From NCBI RefSeq assembly GCF_018138145.1, contig NZ_CP073104.1, positions 2,418,001-2,482,000 of the forward strand: a stretch of DNA of 64,000 nt. The letters are read 5' to 3'. The DNA comes from Pseudomonas sp. SCA2728.1_7. GTDB lineage: Bacteria > Pseudomonadota > Gammaproteobacteria > Pseudomonadales > Pseudomonadaceae. This document shows positions 54,045 to 62,135 of this stretch, in pieces. The stretch's first letter is position 1. Every line of letters begins with the position of its first letter. Both the position numbers and the translations under genes were made by a program. The notes below the pieces were generated by a model. It searched no databases. It saw nothing but the letters and a program-made list of their open reading frames with translations, and was not told where the DNA came from.

Positions 54045-54881
54045 TCAGGTTAGTTCAATGCGATCAGCATGAATGACGATCTTGCCTTCCTTGTACAGCG
54101 CACCGATGGCCTTCTTGAAGTTGCCTTTACTGACGCCAAACAGGCTGCTGATCAGCGCCGGATCGCTCTTGTCGCTGACCGGCAGCGTGCCGCTGTTGTC
54201 GCGCAACTTGGCGAGGATCTTCGAGTTCAGACTGCTGGCCGCTTCCTGGCCAACCGGTTGCAGGCTCAGGGCGATCTTGCCGTCGGCACGGACTTCCTTG
54301 ATGTAGCCCTTCTCGATCATGCCGGCGCGCATGAACTTGAAGATTTCATTCTTGTGAATCAAACCCCAGTGCTTGTTGTTGATGATCGCCTTGAAGCCCA
54401 TGTCGGTGGCTTCGGCAACCAGCAGATCAACTTCCTGGCCCTGGCTGTAGTTGGCCGGGGTCTTGTCGAGGTAGCGATCCAGACGCGCAGTGGCGGTGAT
54501 GCGGCGGGTGTGCTTGTCGAGGTAGACGTGCACCACGCAGTATTCGCCGGCGGTCATCTGGCGCTTTTCTTCGGAATACGGCAGCAACAGATCCTTCGGC
54601 AGCCCCCAATCGAGAAACACACCGATGCTGTTGACTTCAACGACTTTCAGGCTGGCAAACTCACCGACCTGAACTTTCGGTTTTTCCGTGGTAGCGAGAA
54701 GTTTGTCTTCGCTGTCCAGATAAACAAATACGTTGAGCCAATCTTCATCTTCGGTCGGAATATCTTTCGGAATATAACGATTAGGCAAAAGAATCTCGCC
54801 GTCAGCACCGCCGTCCAGATATAAACCGAAGTTAGTGTGTTTAACCACTTGCAAACTGTTGTAACGCCCGACTAAAGCCAT
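54045..54881 (-). CDS. CvfB-type S1 RNA-binding protein
   Basis: 278 residues from the ATG at 54881 after GAGGGTTCTGGAA. Tandem S1-like domains: VGRYNSLQVVKHTNFGLYLDGGADGEILLPNRYIP, FASLKVVEVNSIGVFLDWGLPKDLLLPYSEEK, and VDLLVAEATDMGFKAIINNKHWGLIHKNEIF. A C-terminal winged helix follows (ISSLFGVSKGNFKKAIGALYKEGKIVIHADRIELT). This is the order in CvfB of Gram-positive bacteria, which binds RNA and affects virulence gene expression. The role in Pseudomonas is not known to me. Confidence 0.92.
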   Translation of the reverse strand: MALVGRYNSLQVVKHTNFGLYLDGGADGEILLPNRYIPKDIPTEDEDWLNVFVYLDSEDKLLATTEKPKVQVGEFASLKVVEVNSIGVFLDWGLPKDLLLPYSEEKRQMTAGEYCVVHVYLDKHTRRITATARLDRYLDKTPANYSQGQEVDLLVAEATDMGFKAIINNKHWGLIHKNEIFKFMRAGMIEKGYIKEVRADGKIALSLQPVGQEAASSLNSKILAKLRDNSGTLPVSDKSDPALISSLFGVSKGNFKKAIGALYKEGKIVIHADRIELT

Positions 54882-55221
54882 TTCCAGAACCCTCATTGCG
54901 TGGGCGGCATTCTACCCGTTTTTGTGCTGGCCGTCGGGCGGCAGATCCGCACGCGTCGGAATTCTGCGCAACGCCTTGATTTTCCTTGTGTGCGGCTGGG
55001 TTGAGGTGCCGCTCGTCTGGCAGGCAGCACCGCTCGCGGCTGAGTATTTCAATGCCGCCCAGCCCAAATGTTCTTATTTAAAACAGCAGGTTAGCCGGAT
55101 ATATCGAATATTCAATCGAGAATAATGCAGCACAGCGCTGGGTTATTCCGGGGGATATTTACCAAGCAATTGTCAAGTTATTCCTGTACGATGCCTGGCC
55201 GAGTTACTTTTCTACAGGTTA
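54882..55221. other. Intergenic stretch with no convincing gene
   Basis: 340 bases between divergent starts. An open frame at 54922-55125 has unlikely composition and no ribosome-binding site. The part from 55070 is A/T-rich (AAAACAGCAGG...AATATTCAATCGAG) and likely holds the promoter of the small protein at 55222. Confidence 0.6.
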
Positions 55222-55410
55222 ATGGCCGCCATGCGTGTAAAAGCATCCACCAGCAAAGCAAAGCCAGCTCCAGCCGTTGAAACCAGCGAATCGATCAACG
55301 ATCAGATCGCAGCGTTCCTCAAGTCTGGTGGCGAGATCCAGCAAATTGCCAAAGGCGTCAGTGGCCAGACATTCGGCCCGTCCAAGCAGATCAGCCTGGG
55401 CAAGAAGTAA
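55222..55410 (+). CDS. Small conserved-looking hypothetical protein (62 residues)
   Basis: Basic Ala/Lys/Ser-rich start (MAAMRVKASTSKAKPAPA), then ESINDQIAAFLKSGGEIQQIAKGVSGQTFGPSKQISLGKK. The IQQI.KG.SG pattern, with a small helix and polar tail, looks like a nucleic-acid or ribosome-associated peptide, but I do not recognise the family. AGG lies 4 bases before the first ATG; the second, at 55231, is an alternative. It has its own promoter region and stands alone. Confidence 0.75.
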   Translation: MAAMRVKASTSKAKPAPAVETSESINDQIAAFLKSGGEIQQIAKGVSGQTFGPSKQISLGKK

Positions 55411-55616
55411 CACCCGGTTTTACACCCGTCCAGAGGCGCTTTGAGCTTCGAAGCGTCTGGACTGGCACCGTGCAACATCCCTCCCTTTTAAACAAAAATC
55501 CTTGTAAATCGACGAACGGCCTTCAATGCCGATCATTCGCCGGTATCCTTGCACGCGTCTAGATCAAGCGTTTCAGCAGGCCCGCCGTCCTGCGCTCGCC
55601 GTTCATGGAGTGACGC

Positions 55617-56333
55617 ATGCGCAAATCTTCCTGTTTATTGCTCGCAAGCCTGATGGCCGGCTCGACCGCGCACGCACAGATTTTCCAGCGTGAACTGGGC
55701 GACTTCGATCTCAAACTCGGCACCACACCGACGCGCAGCATGGCCCAGGGTCTGGTCAAACCGGCAGCAGTCGGCTCGTTCCACGGCGGCCTCGACCTGA
55801 GCCACGACAGCGGCCTCTATGTCGGCCAGTACGCACCGAGTATGGGCATCAGCCCTGGCAAGAACCTCGAGATCGACTCCTACGTCGGCTTTAAACAGCC
55901 TTTCGATCAGACCCTTGGCTATGAAGTCGGCATGATCCACTACAGCTATCCCAAGGTAGATACCCTCGACAGCCAGGAGCTGTTCGGTGGCCTGACCTTG
56001 CTCGGCAGTCGTTTCGGCGTGGCCTTCAGCAACGACCCGGACAAACAGAACAACACCTTGTTTGCCGATCTTGGCGGCAACCAGCCATTCGGCATCGGCG
56101 TCAGTATGAAATACACCACCCACCAACTGAACACGCCCGTCGCCGTGGACGGTGGTTATGTCGGCAGTTTCACCGATTGGTCGGTGAAATTGTCCCGGCC
56201 GTTCATGGGGGTCGACCTCGACCTGATCTACAGCAACTCCAGCCTCAGCGGCAGTGATTGCTCAGCCTATTCCGGGCACAACAGCGAGTGCGACGGTCTC
56301 GTCACCCTCAAGGCTGCCCGCGCGTTCTATTGA
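55617..56333 (+). CDS. TorF-family putative porin
   Basis: 238 residues. Signal peptide 1-20 (ending AHA), then alternating beta strands typical of the Gcw_chp/TorF family (PF09694): GLDLSHDSGLYVGQYAPSMGI, LEIDSYVGFKQPF, YEVGMIHYSYPK, GVSMKYTTHQL, and the final LVTLKAARAFY with terminal aromatic residue as outer membrane proteins have. Channel activity is presumed, not shown. ATGGAG precedes the start. Confidence 0.88.
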   Translation: MRKSSCLLLASLMAGSTAHAQIFQRELGDFDLKLGTTPTRSMAQGLVKPAAVGSFHGGLDLSHDSGLYVGQYAPSMGISPGKNLEIDSYVGFKQPFDQTLGYEVGMIHYSYPKVDTLDSQELFGGLTLLGSRFGVAFSNDPDKQNNTLFADLGGNQPFGIGVSMKYTTHQLNTPVAVDGGYVGSFTDWSVKLSRPFMGVDLDLIYSNSSLSGSDCSAYSGHNSECDGLVTLKAARAFY

Positions 56334-56411
56334 TCGGCTGAACTGCCGGGTTCATTCTGCGTTCACATAGGAATCAGTCCCTCGAAGCCAGGCTCACGCA
56401 AGGATTCGCCC

Positions 56412-57281
56412 ATGTCTCGCTGGTTCAAACACATCGCCGCACTACTGATCTTCACCCTCGCCCTCGGCGCTTGCAGTCGCGTCGGACTGGCCTATCGCAA
56501 TCTTGACGTGATCATTCCGTGGACGCTCGGCGATTACCTGGACATGAACGGCGAGCAGAAAGACTGGTTCAACGAACGCCTCAAGGACCACCTGAGCTGG
56601 CATTGCACCACGCAATTGCCGGGCTATCTGGACTGGCTTGATCGCCTGCAAACCATGGTCGAAACCAATCAGGTCACCGATGCCGCGTTACAGGCGCGCA
56701 CTGCGGAAGCCAAGCAGGCGATTGCCGAAACCGCTCGAGAGATCACCCCGTCGGCGATCGAGTTGCTGCAAGGGCTGGATGACAAACAGGTCGCCGAAAT
56801 GAATGACGCGTTTGCCAAGGATCTGCGCAAACGTCAGCAGGAATACCTCAAGCCGCCGCTTGATCAACAAATTGCCGAGCGTGGCGCACGAATGGTTAAA
56901 CGCTTGAATGACTGGCTCGGCCCCTTGAGCGCCACCCAGGAACAGCGGGTCATGGCGTGGTCGACCGCCCTGGGCGATCAGTACACCCAATGGATCGCCA
57001 ATCGCGCCCATTGGCAGAAGCAATTCAGTGCCGCCGTCGCACAACGCAAAAGCCCCGAATTCCCACAGAGAATCGAGACACTTCTGGTCAATCGCGAGAG
57101 CTTATGGACAGCGGATTACCGCAAGGCCTTCGCCGAAACTGAAGCGCAGGGACGCTCGCTGGCGGTGGATTTGATGGCCCAAAGTACGCCGCAACAGCGT
57201 CAGCGGTTGTTGAAGAAGATCGAGGGTGTGCGTAAAGACTTCAACGACCTCAAGTGCCTCAAGGCCGCGCAAAAAACCTGA
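56412..57281 (+). CDS. DUF6279-type lipoprotein
   Basis: 289 residues. Lipoprotein signal with lipobox LGAC (C21) and arginine-serine after it. Mature part is helical and charged (YRNLDVIIPWTLGDYLDMNGEQKDWFNERLKDHLSWHCTTQLPGYLDWLDRL..., AQSTPQQRQRLLKKIEGVRKDF). Matches the family of Pseudomonas lipoproteins of unknown function annotated as DUF6279. Residue 22-23 is S-R, so outer membrane sorting is likely. A REP pair ends the gene. Confidence 0.88.
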   Translation: MSRWFKHIAALLIFTLALGACSRVGLAYRNLDVIIPWTLGDYLDMNGEQKDWFNERLKDHLSWHCTTQLPGYLDWLDRLQTMVETNQVTDAALQARTAEAKQAIAETAREITPSAIELLQGLDDKQVAEMNDAFAKDLRKRQQEYLKPPLDQQIAERGARMVKRLNDWLGPLSATQEQRVMAWSTALGDQYTQWIANRAHWQKQFSAAVAQRKSPEFPQRIETLLVNRESLWTADYRKAFAETEAQGRSLAVDLMAQSTPQQRQRLLKKIEGVRKDFNDLKCLKAAQKT

Positions 57282-57297
57282 ACATACCCGAATCCAA

Positions 57298-57386
57298 TGT
57301 AGGAGTGAGCCTGCTCGCGATAGCGGACTTCCAGTGACATCAATGTTGACTGGAAGACCGCTATCGCGAGCAGGCTCACTCCTACA
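57298..57386. repeat. Paired REP palindrome (TAGGAGTGAGCCTGCTCGCGAT family)
   Basis: Perfect inverted arms (with the flanking AGCGG / CCGCT also paired) between two convergent genes. Confidence 0.9.
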
Positions 57387-57403
57387 GGGGGATCTGCGTA
57401 AAC

Positions 57404-57796
57404 TCAGGCGATCTGGGCTTTGGAAGCCACTTCATCAAACGTCGCCTCGGCCAGCGGATCCTCCTGCTCATCCAGCACCTGACGCGGGTGATCATTGCCG
57501 GGAATGCTGCTGTCGATCAGGCTCAGCAGGCTGGAACCGCGTGGTGTCAGGACAAAATTGTTTCCGGTGCTGCCCTCCTCATCCGGGCGCGGTGCAATGT
57601 AACCGCGCAGGAGCAACAACCTTTCATAGTCGCAGGCCAGCGTTTTCAGGTGATCAAGGTTCTCGATCGGCTCGCCGGCGCTGGCTTTCGCCGCCGCATA
57701 GTCTTCGGCGTAGGCGCGAGGGGCAAAACTGTGGCCGGCGCTGTTCTGCACTTCATGGAGCAAGCGTTCAATCAAATCCCAGTTATAAGTCGTCAT
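57404..57796 (-). CDS. DUF2513-like hypothetical protein
   Basis: 130 residues from the ATG at 57796, which has GGAGGT upstream; an earlier ATG (57877) lacks one. The start TYNWDLIERLLHEVQNSAG and the middle LKTLACDYERLLLLRGYIAP...VLTPRGSSLLSLID suggest a winged helix of the DUF2513 sort, with an acidic tail. Possibly a DNA-binding regulator; evidence is only the pattern. Confidence 0.7.
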   Translation of the reverse strand: MTTYNWDLIERLLHEVQNSAGHSFAPRAYAEDYAAAKASAGEPIENLDHLKTLACDYERLLLLRGYIAPRPDEEGSTGNNFVLTPRGSSLLSLIDSSIPGNDHPRQVLDEQEDPLAEATFDEVASKAQIA

Positions 57797-57972
57797 CCTG
57801 ATACAACCTCCGGTGCGCGTGATTAATGGCGCGTTCATAGGTTGTGACCGGAGTGGCTCGCAGCCGTTCAGCCGCATTTCCCGCAGCGACCGACCGGCGG
57901 TCTGTCGATTTCCAGCAGGGTTAAACGACTAGTCTGAAACAGACGGTTTCAACCCCCGCAGGAGAAATCATC

Positions 57973-58707
57973 ATGAACGTTGAGAATCATCCGGTGGTAT
58001 CGCGCGAAGAATGGCTCGCCGCCCGTAAGCAACACCTCGCCGACGAAAAAGCCTTCACCAAGGAACGCGACCGCCTCAGCGCTGAACGTCGCGCGCTGCC
58101 GTGGGTAAAGGTCGACAAGGACTACCACTTTCAGGGGCCCAACGGCGGATTGAAGCTGGCTGACCTGTTCGGCAAACACAGCCAATTGGTGGTTTACCAC
58201 TTCATGTTTGCCAAGGATTGGGAGGAAGGGTGCCAGGGTTGCTCGTTCCTCAGCGACCATATCGACGGTGCCAATCAGCATCTGGCGCATCACGACATCG
58301 CCGTTGTGGCTGTTTCTCACGCCCCCTTCAACGAGTTCCAGGACTTTAAACGGCGCATGGGCTGGAAGTTTGACTGGGTGTCGTCAGAGGGTTGCGACTT
58401 CAACTATGACTTCGGCGTGTGCGCCCGGGCAGAAGATGTCGCGGCGGGAAAGGCTACCTACAACTACGAAAAAACTGACAGCGCCGAGGAAGAAATGCCC
58501 GGGCTGAGCGTGTTTTATCGCGACACGAATGGCGACATCTTCCACACCTATTCAACGTATGCGCGTGGCCTCGACATGCTGGTCGGCGCCTACAACTACC
58601 TTGATCTCACGCCCAAGGGCAGGAATGAGGACGAGATCATGGAGTGGGTTCGGCATCATGATCGCTATGCGCCAGCGACAAAATCCAGTTGCTGCCACGG
58701 AAACTGA
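57973..58707 (+). CDS. DUF899 family thioredoxin-like protein
   Basis: 244 residues. Hallmarks of DUF899: VVSREEWLAARKQHLADEKAFTKERDRLSAERRALPWVKVDKDYHF, LVVYHFMFAKDWEEGCQGCSFLSDHIDGANQHLAHHD with a CxxC pair (C87, C90), and WVSSEGCDFNYDFGV. The C-terminal SCCHGN is also typical of some members. A redox or antioxidant role is inferred from the fold; no partner genes are near. AGGAG precedes the start. Confidence 0.9.
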   Translation: MNVENHPVVSREEWLAARKQHLADEKAFTKERDRLSAERRALPWVKVDKDYHFQGPNGGLKLADLFGKHSQLVVYHFMFAKDWEEGCQGCSFLSDHIDGANQHLAHHDIAVVAVSHAPFNEFQDFKRRMGWKFDWVSSEGCDFNYDFGVCARAEDVAAGKATYNYEKTDSAEEEMPGLSVFYRDTNGDIFHTYSTYARGLDMLVGAYNYLDLTPKGRNEDEIMEWVRHHDRYAPATKSSCCHGN

Positions 58708-58715
58708 AAGCCTTT

Positions 58716-58744
58716 TGTAGGAGCGAGCAAGCTCGCCCCCACAG
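58716..58744. repeat. Single REP palindrome, variant (GGCGAGCTTGCTCGC type)
   Basis: GTAGGAGCGAGCAAGCTCGCCCCCAC, only one arm with an internal palindrome; the other members of the family in the window are paired. Confidence 0.7.
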
Positions 58745-58814
58745 AGTCTGAACTTTTCGCCAGTCTCGCCGCTCAACCGGTTAACCGCCTTAACCGGAAC
58801 TGAGGCCTGCCCCG

Positions 58815-59090
58815 ATGAAAACCCTGATCAAGCTCACCCTCGCCGCCACCCTCGCCTGCGCCCTGCCCGTCTGGGCCTGCACGCCTGAAGAAGCCACCGC
58901 CAAGCGCGAACAATTGGCCAAGGTAGTCTCGAAACTGACCGAGCAGAATCCGGCCAAGGCCAAAGAGATCAATGCCGAATTGCAGAAGATGGATCTGGGC
59001 ACGGCCAGCAAGGATCTGCCGGACAAGTGCCAGTTGATTGATCAGCGGCTGAAAGAACTGAATTCTGCCGAGAAGAAGACCGAGGGCTAA
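58815..59090 (+). CDS. Small secreted hypothetical protein (91 residues)
   Basis: Signal peptide 1-21 (MKTLIKLTLAATLACALPVWA) followed by a short helical, lysine-rich chain with two cysteines (C22 after the cleavage site and C74) that could form a disulphide. CTPEEATAKREQLAKVVSKLTEQNPAKAKEINAELQKM has the look of a small periplasmic coiled domain. I do not recognise the family. GAGG before the ATG supports the start. Confidence 0.8.
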   Translation: MKTLIKLTLAATLACALPVWACTPEEATAKREQLAKVVSKLTEQNPAKAKEINAELQKMDLGTASKDLPDKCQLIDQRLKELNSAEKKTEG

Positions 59091-59096
59091 CAGCAA

Positions 59097-59168
59097 GATC
59101 AAAAGATCGCAGCCTGCGGCAGCTCCTACATAACCCCCTGTAGAGCTGCCGAAGGCTGCGATCTTTTG
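59097..59168. repeat. Inverted repeat (GATCGCAGCCTGCGGCAGCTCC family), imperfect
   Basis: Two arms around a C-rich loop; the second arm has lost one G (TGTAGAGCTGCC). It ends the previous gene and lies just before the operator of the protease operon. Confidence 0.82.
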
Positions 59169-59178
59169 CCACCGAAAA

Positions 59179-59212
59179 TGCATTAATGCATTTATTTATT
59201 TGCATTAACGCA
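59179..59212. promoter_or_regulatory. Paired 12-bp palindromic operators before the protease operon
   Basis: TGCATTAATGCA (59179-59190) and TGCATTAACGCA (59201-59212), the first perfect and the second with one mismatch, with centres 22 bases apart (two helix turns). About 140 bases lie between these and the protease start. The repeated site suggests cooperative binding of a dimeric regulator. I see none adjacent. Confidence 0.5.
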
Positions 59213-59351
59213 TATCTCTGGCTAGGGTTACCTCGAGCAAGGAGATCGGAACCAACCACAGAAGATGGCAACCGTTAAGCACCGATCGCTCGGCAACACC
59301 GCACCACCCATACAAGCTGGACGCTTGTTTTCACTCATGGAGGATTGAAAA

Positions 59352-59936
59352 ATGTTAACCACAGCAGCAACACAATTCACCGGCGAATCACTGCCAAGGT
59401 GCCTGGCCGGTCACCTGCTCGACCCGCAACTCGCCGAAGTCGAAGCCGCTGAACAACTCAGTGCCCGCGCCGCTGGCAGCCTCAACTTCAACATGCAGAA
59501 ACAGACTCAGACCAACTGGTGCTGGGCGGCAGTTTCCGCCTCGGTCGGCAACTATTACGGCACCGGCAACTGGACGCAGTGCGGCGTGGCCAGCACCCAG
59601 CTCGATCGCAATTGCTGCAATCAGCCGGGGCCGTGCAACGTTTACGGCTATCTGGATTCGGCCCTGCAAACCACCCGCAGCTACAACGGCATGAATCAGG
59701 GTTCGCTACAGATGTCGGCCATTCAGAACCAGATCAGCATGGGGCGCCCGGTCGGCCTGCGCTGCGCGTGGTACGGCGGCGGTGCGCATTTCCTGACGAT
59801 TTACGGCACCAACGGCGATTACCTGTTGGTCGCGGATTCGATCTACGGCTACTCGACCCGCGCACTGAACGCGTTCCCGCGTGCCTATAACGGCGGCGGC
59901 AACTGGACGCACACTTACTTCACCGTGAAAAACTAG
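59352..59936 (+). CDS. Papain-like cysteine protease, AvrRpt2/C70 type
   Basis: 194 residues. After an N-terminal stretch of about 45 residues (perhaps a removable propeptide) comes FNMQKQTQTNWCWAAVSASVGNYYG, with nucleophile C57 in the NWCWAA motif, then H146 in GGGAHFLTIYG and D162 in LLVADSIYG: the complete triad. The cysteine-rich region (CGVASTQLDRNCCNQPGPC) is typical. Members include the plant effector AvrRpt2 and other secreted proteases; there is no Sec signal here. GGAGG lies before the ATG. The next gene follows after 12 bases, so they form an operon. Confidence 0.85.
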   Translation: MLTTAATQFTGESLPRCLAGHLLDPQLAEVEAAEQLSARAAGSLNFNMQKQTQTNWCWAAVSASVGNYYGTGNWTQCGVASTQLDRNCCNQPGPCNVYGYLDSALQTTRSYNGMNQGSLQMSAIQNQISMGRPVGLRCAWYGGGAHFLTIYGTNGDYLLVADSIYGYSTRALNAFPRAYNGGGNWTHTYFTVKN

Positions 59937-59948
59937 GAGGGCGACATC

Positions 59949-60548
59949 ATGCAACTGACTTATCCAAAGGCGCCTTCCAACGGCGTACAGACCTTGCGTC
60001 CGGCGCTGCAAGCCGCTTTGCAAACCCAGGGCTTTGGCGCCAATCGCCAGTTCGCCAACGCAGCACCTGCGAAGATCAGCCTCAGCGAGGCCTATCGCGG
60101 CTATTCGCTGAATCTGGAGGACCTGAGCCAAGGCAAAGGCCTGAAGGATGCCCGCCTCGGCGACTGGCATTACCTGGTGTTTGCCGACGGCGTGACGATT
60201 GCCGATGCGCAATTGGCCGAAGTTCGCGGGCATGTCGAGTTCGCCTCGTTGAACCACGGCGATCACGCCGCAGCTACGGTGGGTGCGCTGAAAATGGCGG
60301 AACAAGCGCCGCAATTGCAGGGCAAAACCGTTGAGCTGCGCGTGCTGTTTGTCTCGGCACTGCACGTTGTGGCGATCTGGCTGCATACCGACGGTGAAGA
60401 TGTGCTGATCCCGATCGAGCCGACGCCCAAGGAATTGGCGGTTACCGGGTTGTACAGCGAAGCAGCACTGCTCGCCGCATTGAAACCGGCGGCTGATCAG
60501 GCCAAGCGGCGCTTTGACACCGACACCAGTGGCCAGCTCGGCAACTGA
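59949..60548 (+). CDS. Hypothetical protein paired with the C70 protease
   Basis: 199 residues, soluble, no signal peptide; GGAGGGC before the ATG. Alternating helices and strands (FGANRQFANAAPAKISLSEAYRGYSLNLEDL, GKTVELRVLFVSALHVVAIWLHTDGEDVLIPIEPTPKELAV). I do not recognise it. The tight spacing to the protease suggests a partner: inhibitor, chaperone or co-secreted substrate. Confidence 0.75.
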   Translation: MQLTYPKAPSNGVQTLRPALQAALQTQGFGANRQFANAAPAKISLSEAYRGYSLNLEDLSQGKGLKDARLGDWHYLVFADGVTIADAQLAEVRGHVEFASLNHGDHAAATVGALKMAEQAPQLQGKTVELRVLFVSALHVVAIWLHTDGEDVLIPIEPTPKELAVTGLYSEAALLAALKPAADQAKRRFDTDTSGQLGN

Positions 60549-60553
60549 TGGAC

Positions 60554-60587
60554 GAAAAAAAAACCGGACACTGTCCGGTTTTTTTAT
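60554..60587. terminator. Bidirectional rho-independent terminator
   Basis: A-run, ACCGGACA-CTGTCCGGT, T-run: a perfect hairpin with tails of A on one side and T on the other, between the protease operon and the convergent helicase gene. Confidence 0.95.
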
Positions 60588-60603
60588 ACACGTCTGAAAC
60601 GCC

Positions 60604-61944
60604 TTACTCAGCCGCAGGCTCTGCCGGCTTACGACGCTTCAGCGGCGCCATGCCGTCGCTGCTCACCAACGAGTCCGGCTTCGGACGGTTGGCACTCTTG
60701 CGCTTGGTCGGCGTCTTCGCGGCAGTTTTCTTCTTGTCACCCTTGGCGTCAGTCTTTTTCTTCTTCACGCCAACGGCTTTGCCCGAGGCCTTGACCTTTT
60801 TCGGCCCGCCGTAGGTGCCTTTGACTTCCTTGATGGTACGGCGCTCGAAGCTCTGCTTCAGGTAGCGCTCGATGCTCGACATCAGGTTCCAGTCGCCGTG
60901 GCAGATCAGCGAGATCGCCAGGCCATCGTTACCGGCACGGCCAGTACGACCGATGCGGTGAACGTATTCGTCGCCGCTGCGGGGCATGTCGAAGTTGATC
61001 ACCAGATCCAGACCATCGACGTCCAGACCACGGGCCGCGACGTCGGTAGCGACCAGAATCTTCACGCCGCCCTGCTTCAGACGGTCGATCGCCAGTTTGC
61101 GATCCTTCTGGTCTTTCTCGCCGTGCAGCACGAACGCTTTGTATTCCTGAGCCACAAGACGACCGTAGATGCGGTCGGCCATGGCGCGGGTGTTGGTGAA
61201 GACGATGGCCTTCTGATAGGTCTCGTTGGCCAGCAGCCAGTTCACAATCTGCTCTTTGTGCTGATTGTGGTCGGCGGTGATGATTTGCTGACGGGTCGTC
61301 GAGTTCAGCTGGCTGACCGCGTTGAGCTGCAAGTGCTCAGGGTTGTTCAGCACCTTGCCGATCATGTCGCGCAGGCCGGAACCGCCGGTGGTGGCGGAAA
61401 ACAGCATGGTCTGCTGACGGTTCGGGCATTCGTCGACCAGACGCTGGACGTCTTCGGCGAAACCCATGTCGAGCATGCGGTCGGCTTCGTCAAGCACCAG
61501 CACTTCGACTTCTTTGAGGTCGAGGTTGCCGGCATTGAGTTGCTCGATCATCCGGCCCGGGGTGCCGATGAGGATGTCCGGCACTTTGCGCAGCATCGCC
61601 GCCTGGACCTTGAAGTCTTCACCGCCAGTGATCAGTCCGGACTTGATGAAAGTGAACTGCGAAAAGCGCTCAACTTCCTTCAGCGTCTGCTGGGCCAGCT
61701 CGCGGGTCGGCAGCAGGATCAGCGTCTTGATGCTGACGCGAACCTTGGCCGGGCCGATCAGGCGATTGAGGATTGGCAGAACGAAAGCGGCGGTTTTGCC
61801 GCTACCGGTTTGCGCCGTCACCCGCAGATCACGCCCTTGGAGCGCCAGCGGAATGGCCGCGGCTTGCACAGGCGTTGGCTCGACAAATTTCAGCTCGGCC
61901 ACAGCTTTAAGCAGGCGTTCGTGCAGGGCGAATTGGGAAAACAC
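60604..61944 (-). CDS. DEAD-box ATP-dependent RNA helicase
   Basis: 446 residues from a GTG start at 61944 preceded by GAGGTAGCACCC; longer frames lack a site. Motifs in order: Q motif (FVEPTPVQ), Walker A (AQTGSGKT), PTRELAQQ, TPGR, DEAD (VLVLDEADRML), SAT, and HRIGRTGRAG. The tail (about 375-446) is lysine-rich and low in complexity, as in RhlE-like and SrmB-like helicases that act on ribosomal RNA or cold-shock messengers. Exact subfamily uncertain. Confidence 0.93.
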   Translation of the reverse strand: MFSQFALHERLLKAVAELKFVEPTPVQAAAIPLALQGRDLRVTAQTGSGKTAAFVLPILNRLIGPAKVRVSIKTLILLPTRELAQQTLKEVERFSQFTFIKSGLITGGEDFKVQAAMLRKVPDILIGTPGRMIEQLNAGNLDLKEVEVLVLDEADRMLDMGFAEDVQRLVDECPNRQQTMLFSATTGGSGLRDMIGKVLNNPEHLQLNAVSQLNSTTRQQIITADHNQHKEQIVNWLLANETYQKAIVFTNTRAMADRIYGRLVAQEYKAFVLHGEKDQKDRKLAIDRLKQGGVKILVATDVAARGLDVDGLDLVINFDMPRSGDEYVHRIGRTGRAGNDGLAISLICHGDWNLMSSIERYLKQSFERRTIKEVKGTYGGPKKVKASGKAVGVKKKKTDAKGDKKKTAAKTPTKRKSANRPKPDSLVSSDGMAPLKRRKPAEPAAE

Positions 61945-62135
61945 GGGTGCTACCTCGAAGATATGCAAAAAAACAGCTGCATAGGTTACCGGTTTCGAGC
62001 GCTCAGGCCGAGTTTCTTTATACAAACGGACGTAATCAGTGGCTTTTTTGTTGCTCGATTTGTCTTCAACGGTAATACACGGCGGCTTAAATGCTCTAAT
62101 CACCCATCGCGTCTTACAGAAGAATCGTTGCTCAT

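Noticed and set aside
54922..55125. Small open frame between the S1-type gene and the 62-residue protein
   Set aside because: No ribosome-binding site, and cysteine/tryptophan-rich, unlikely composition.
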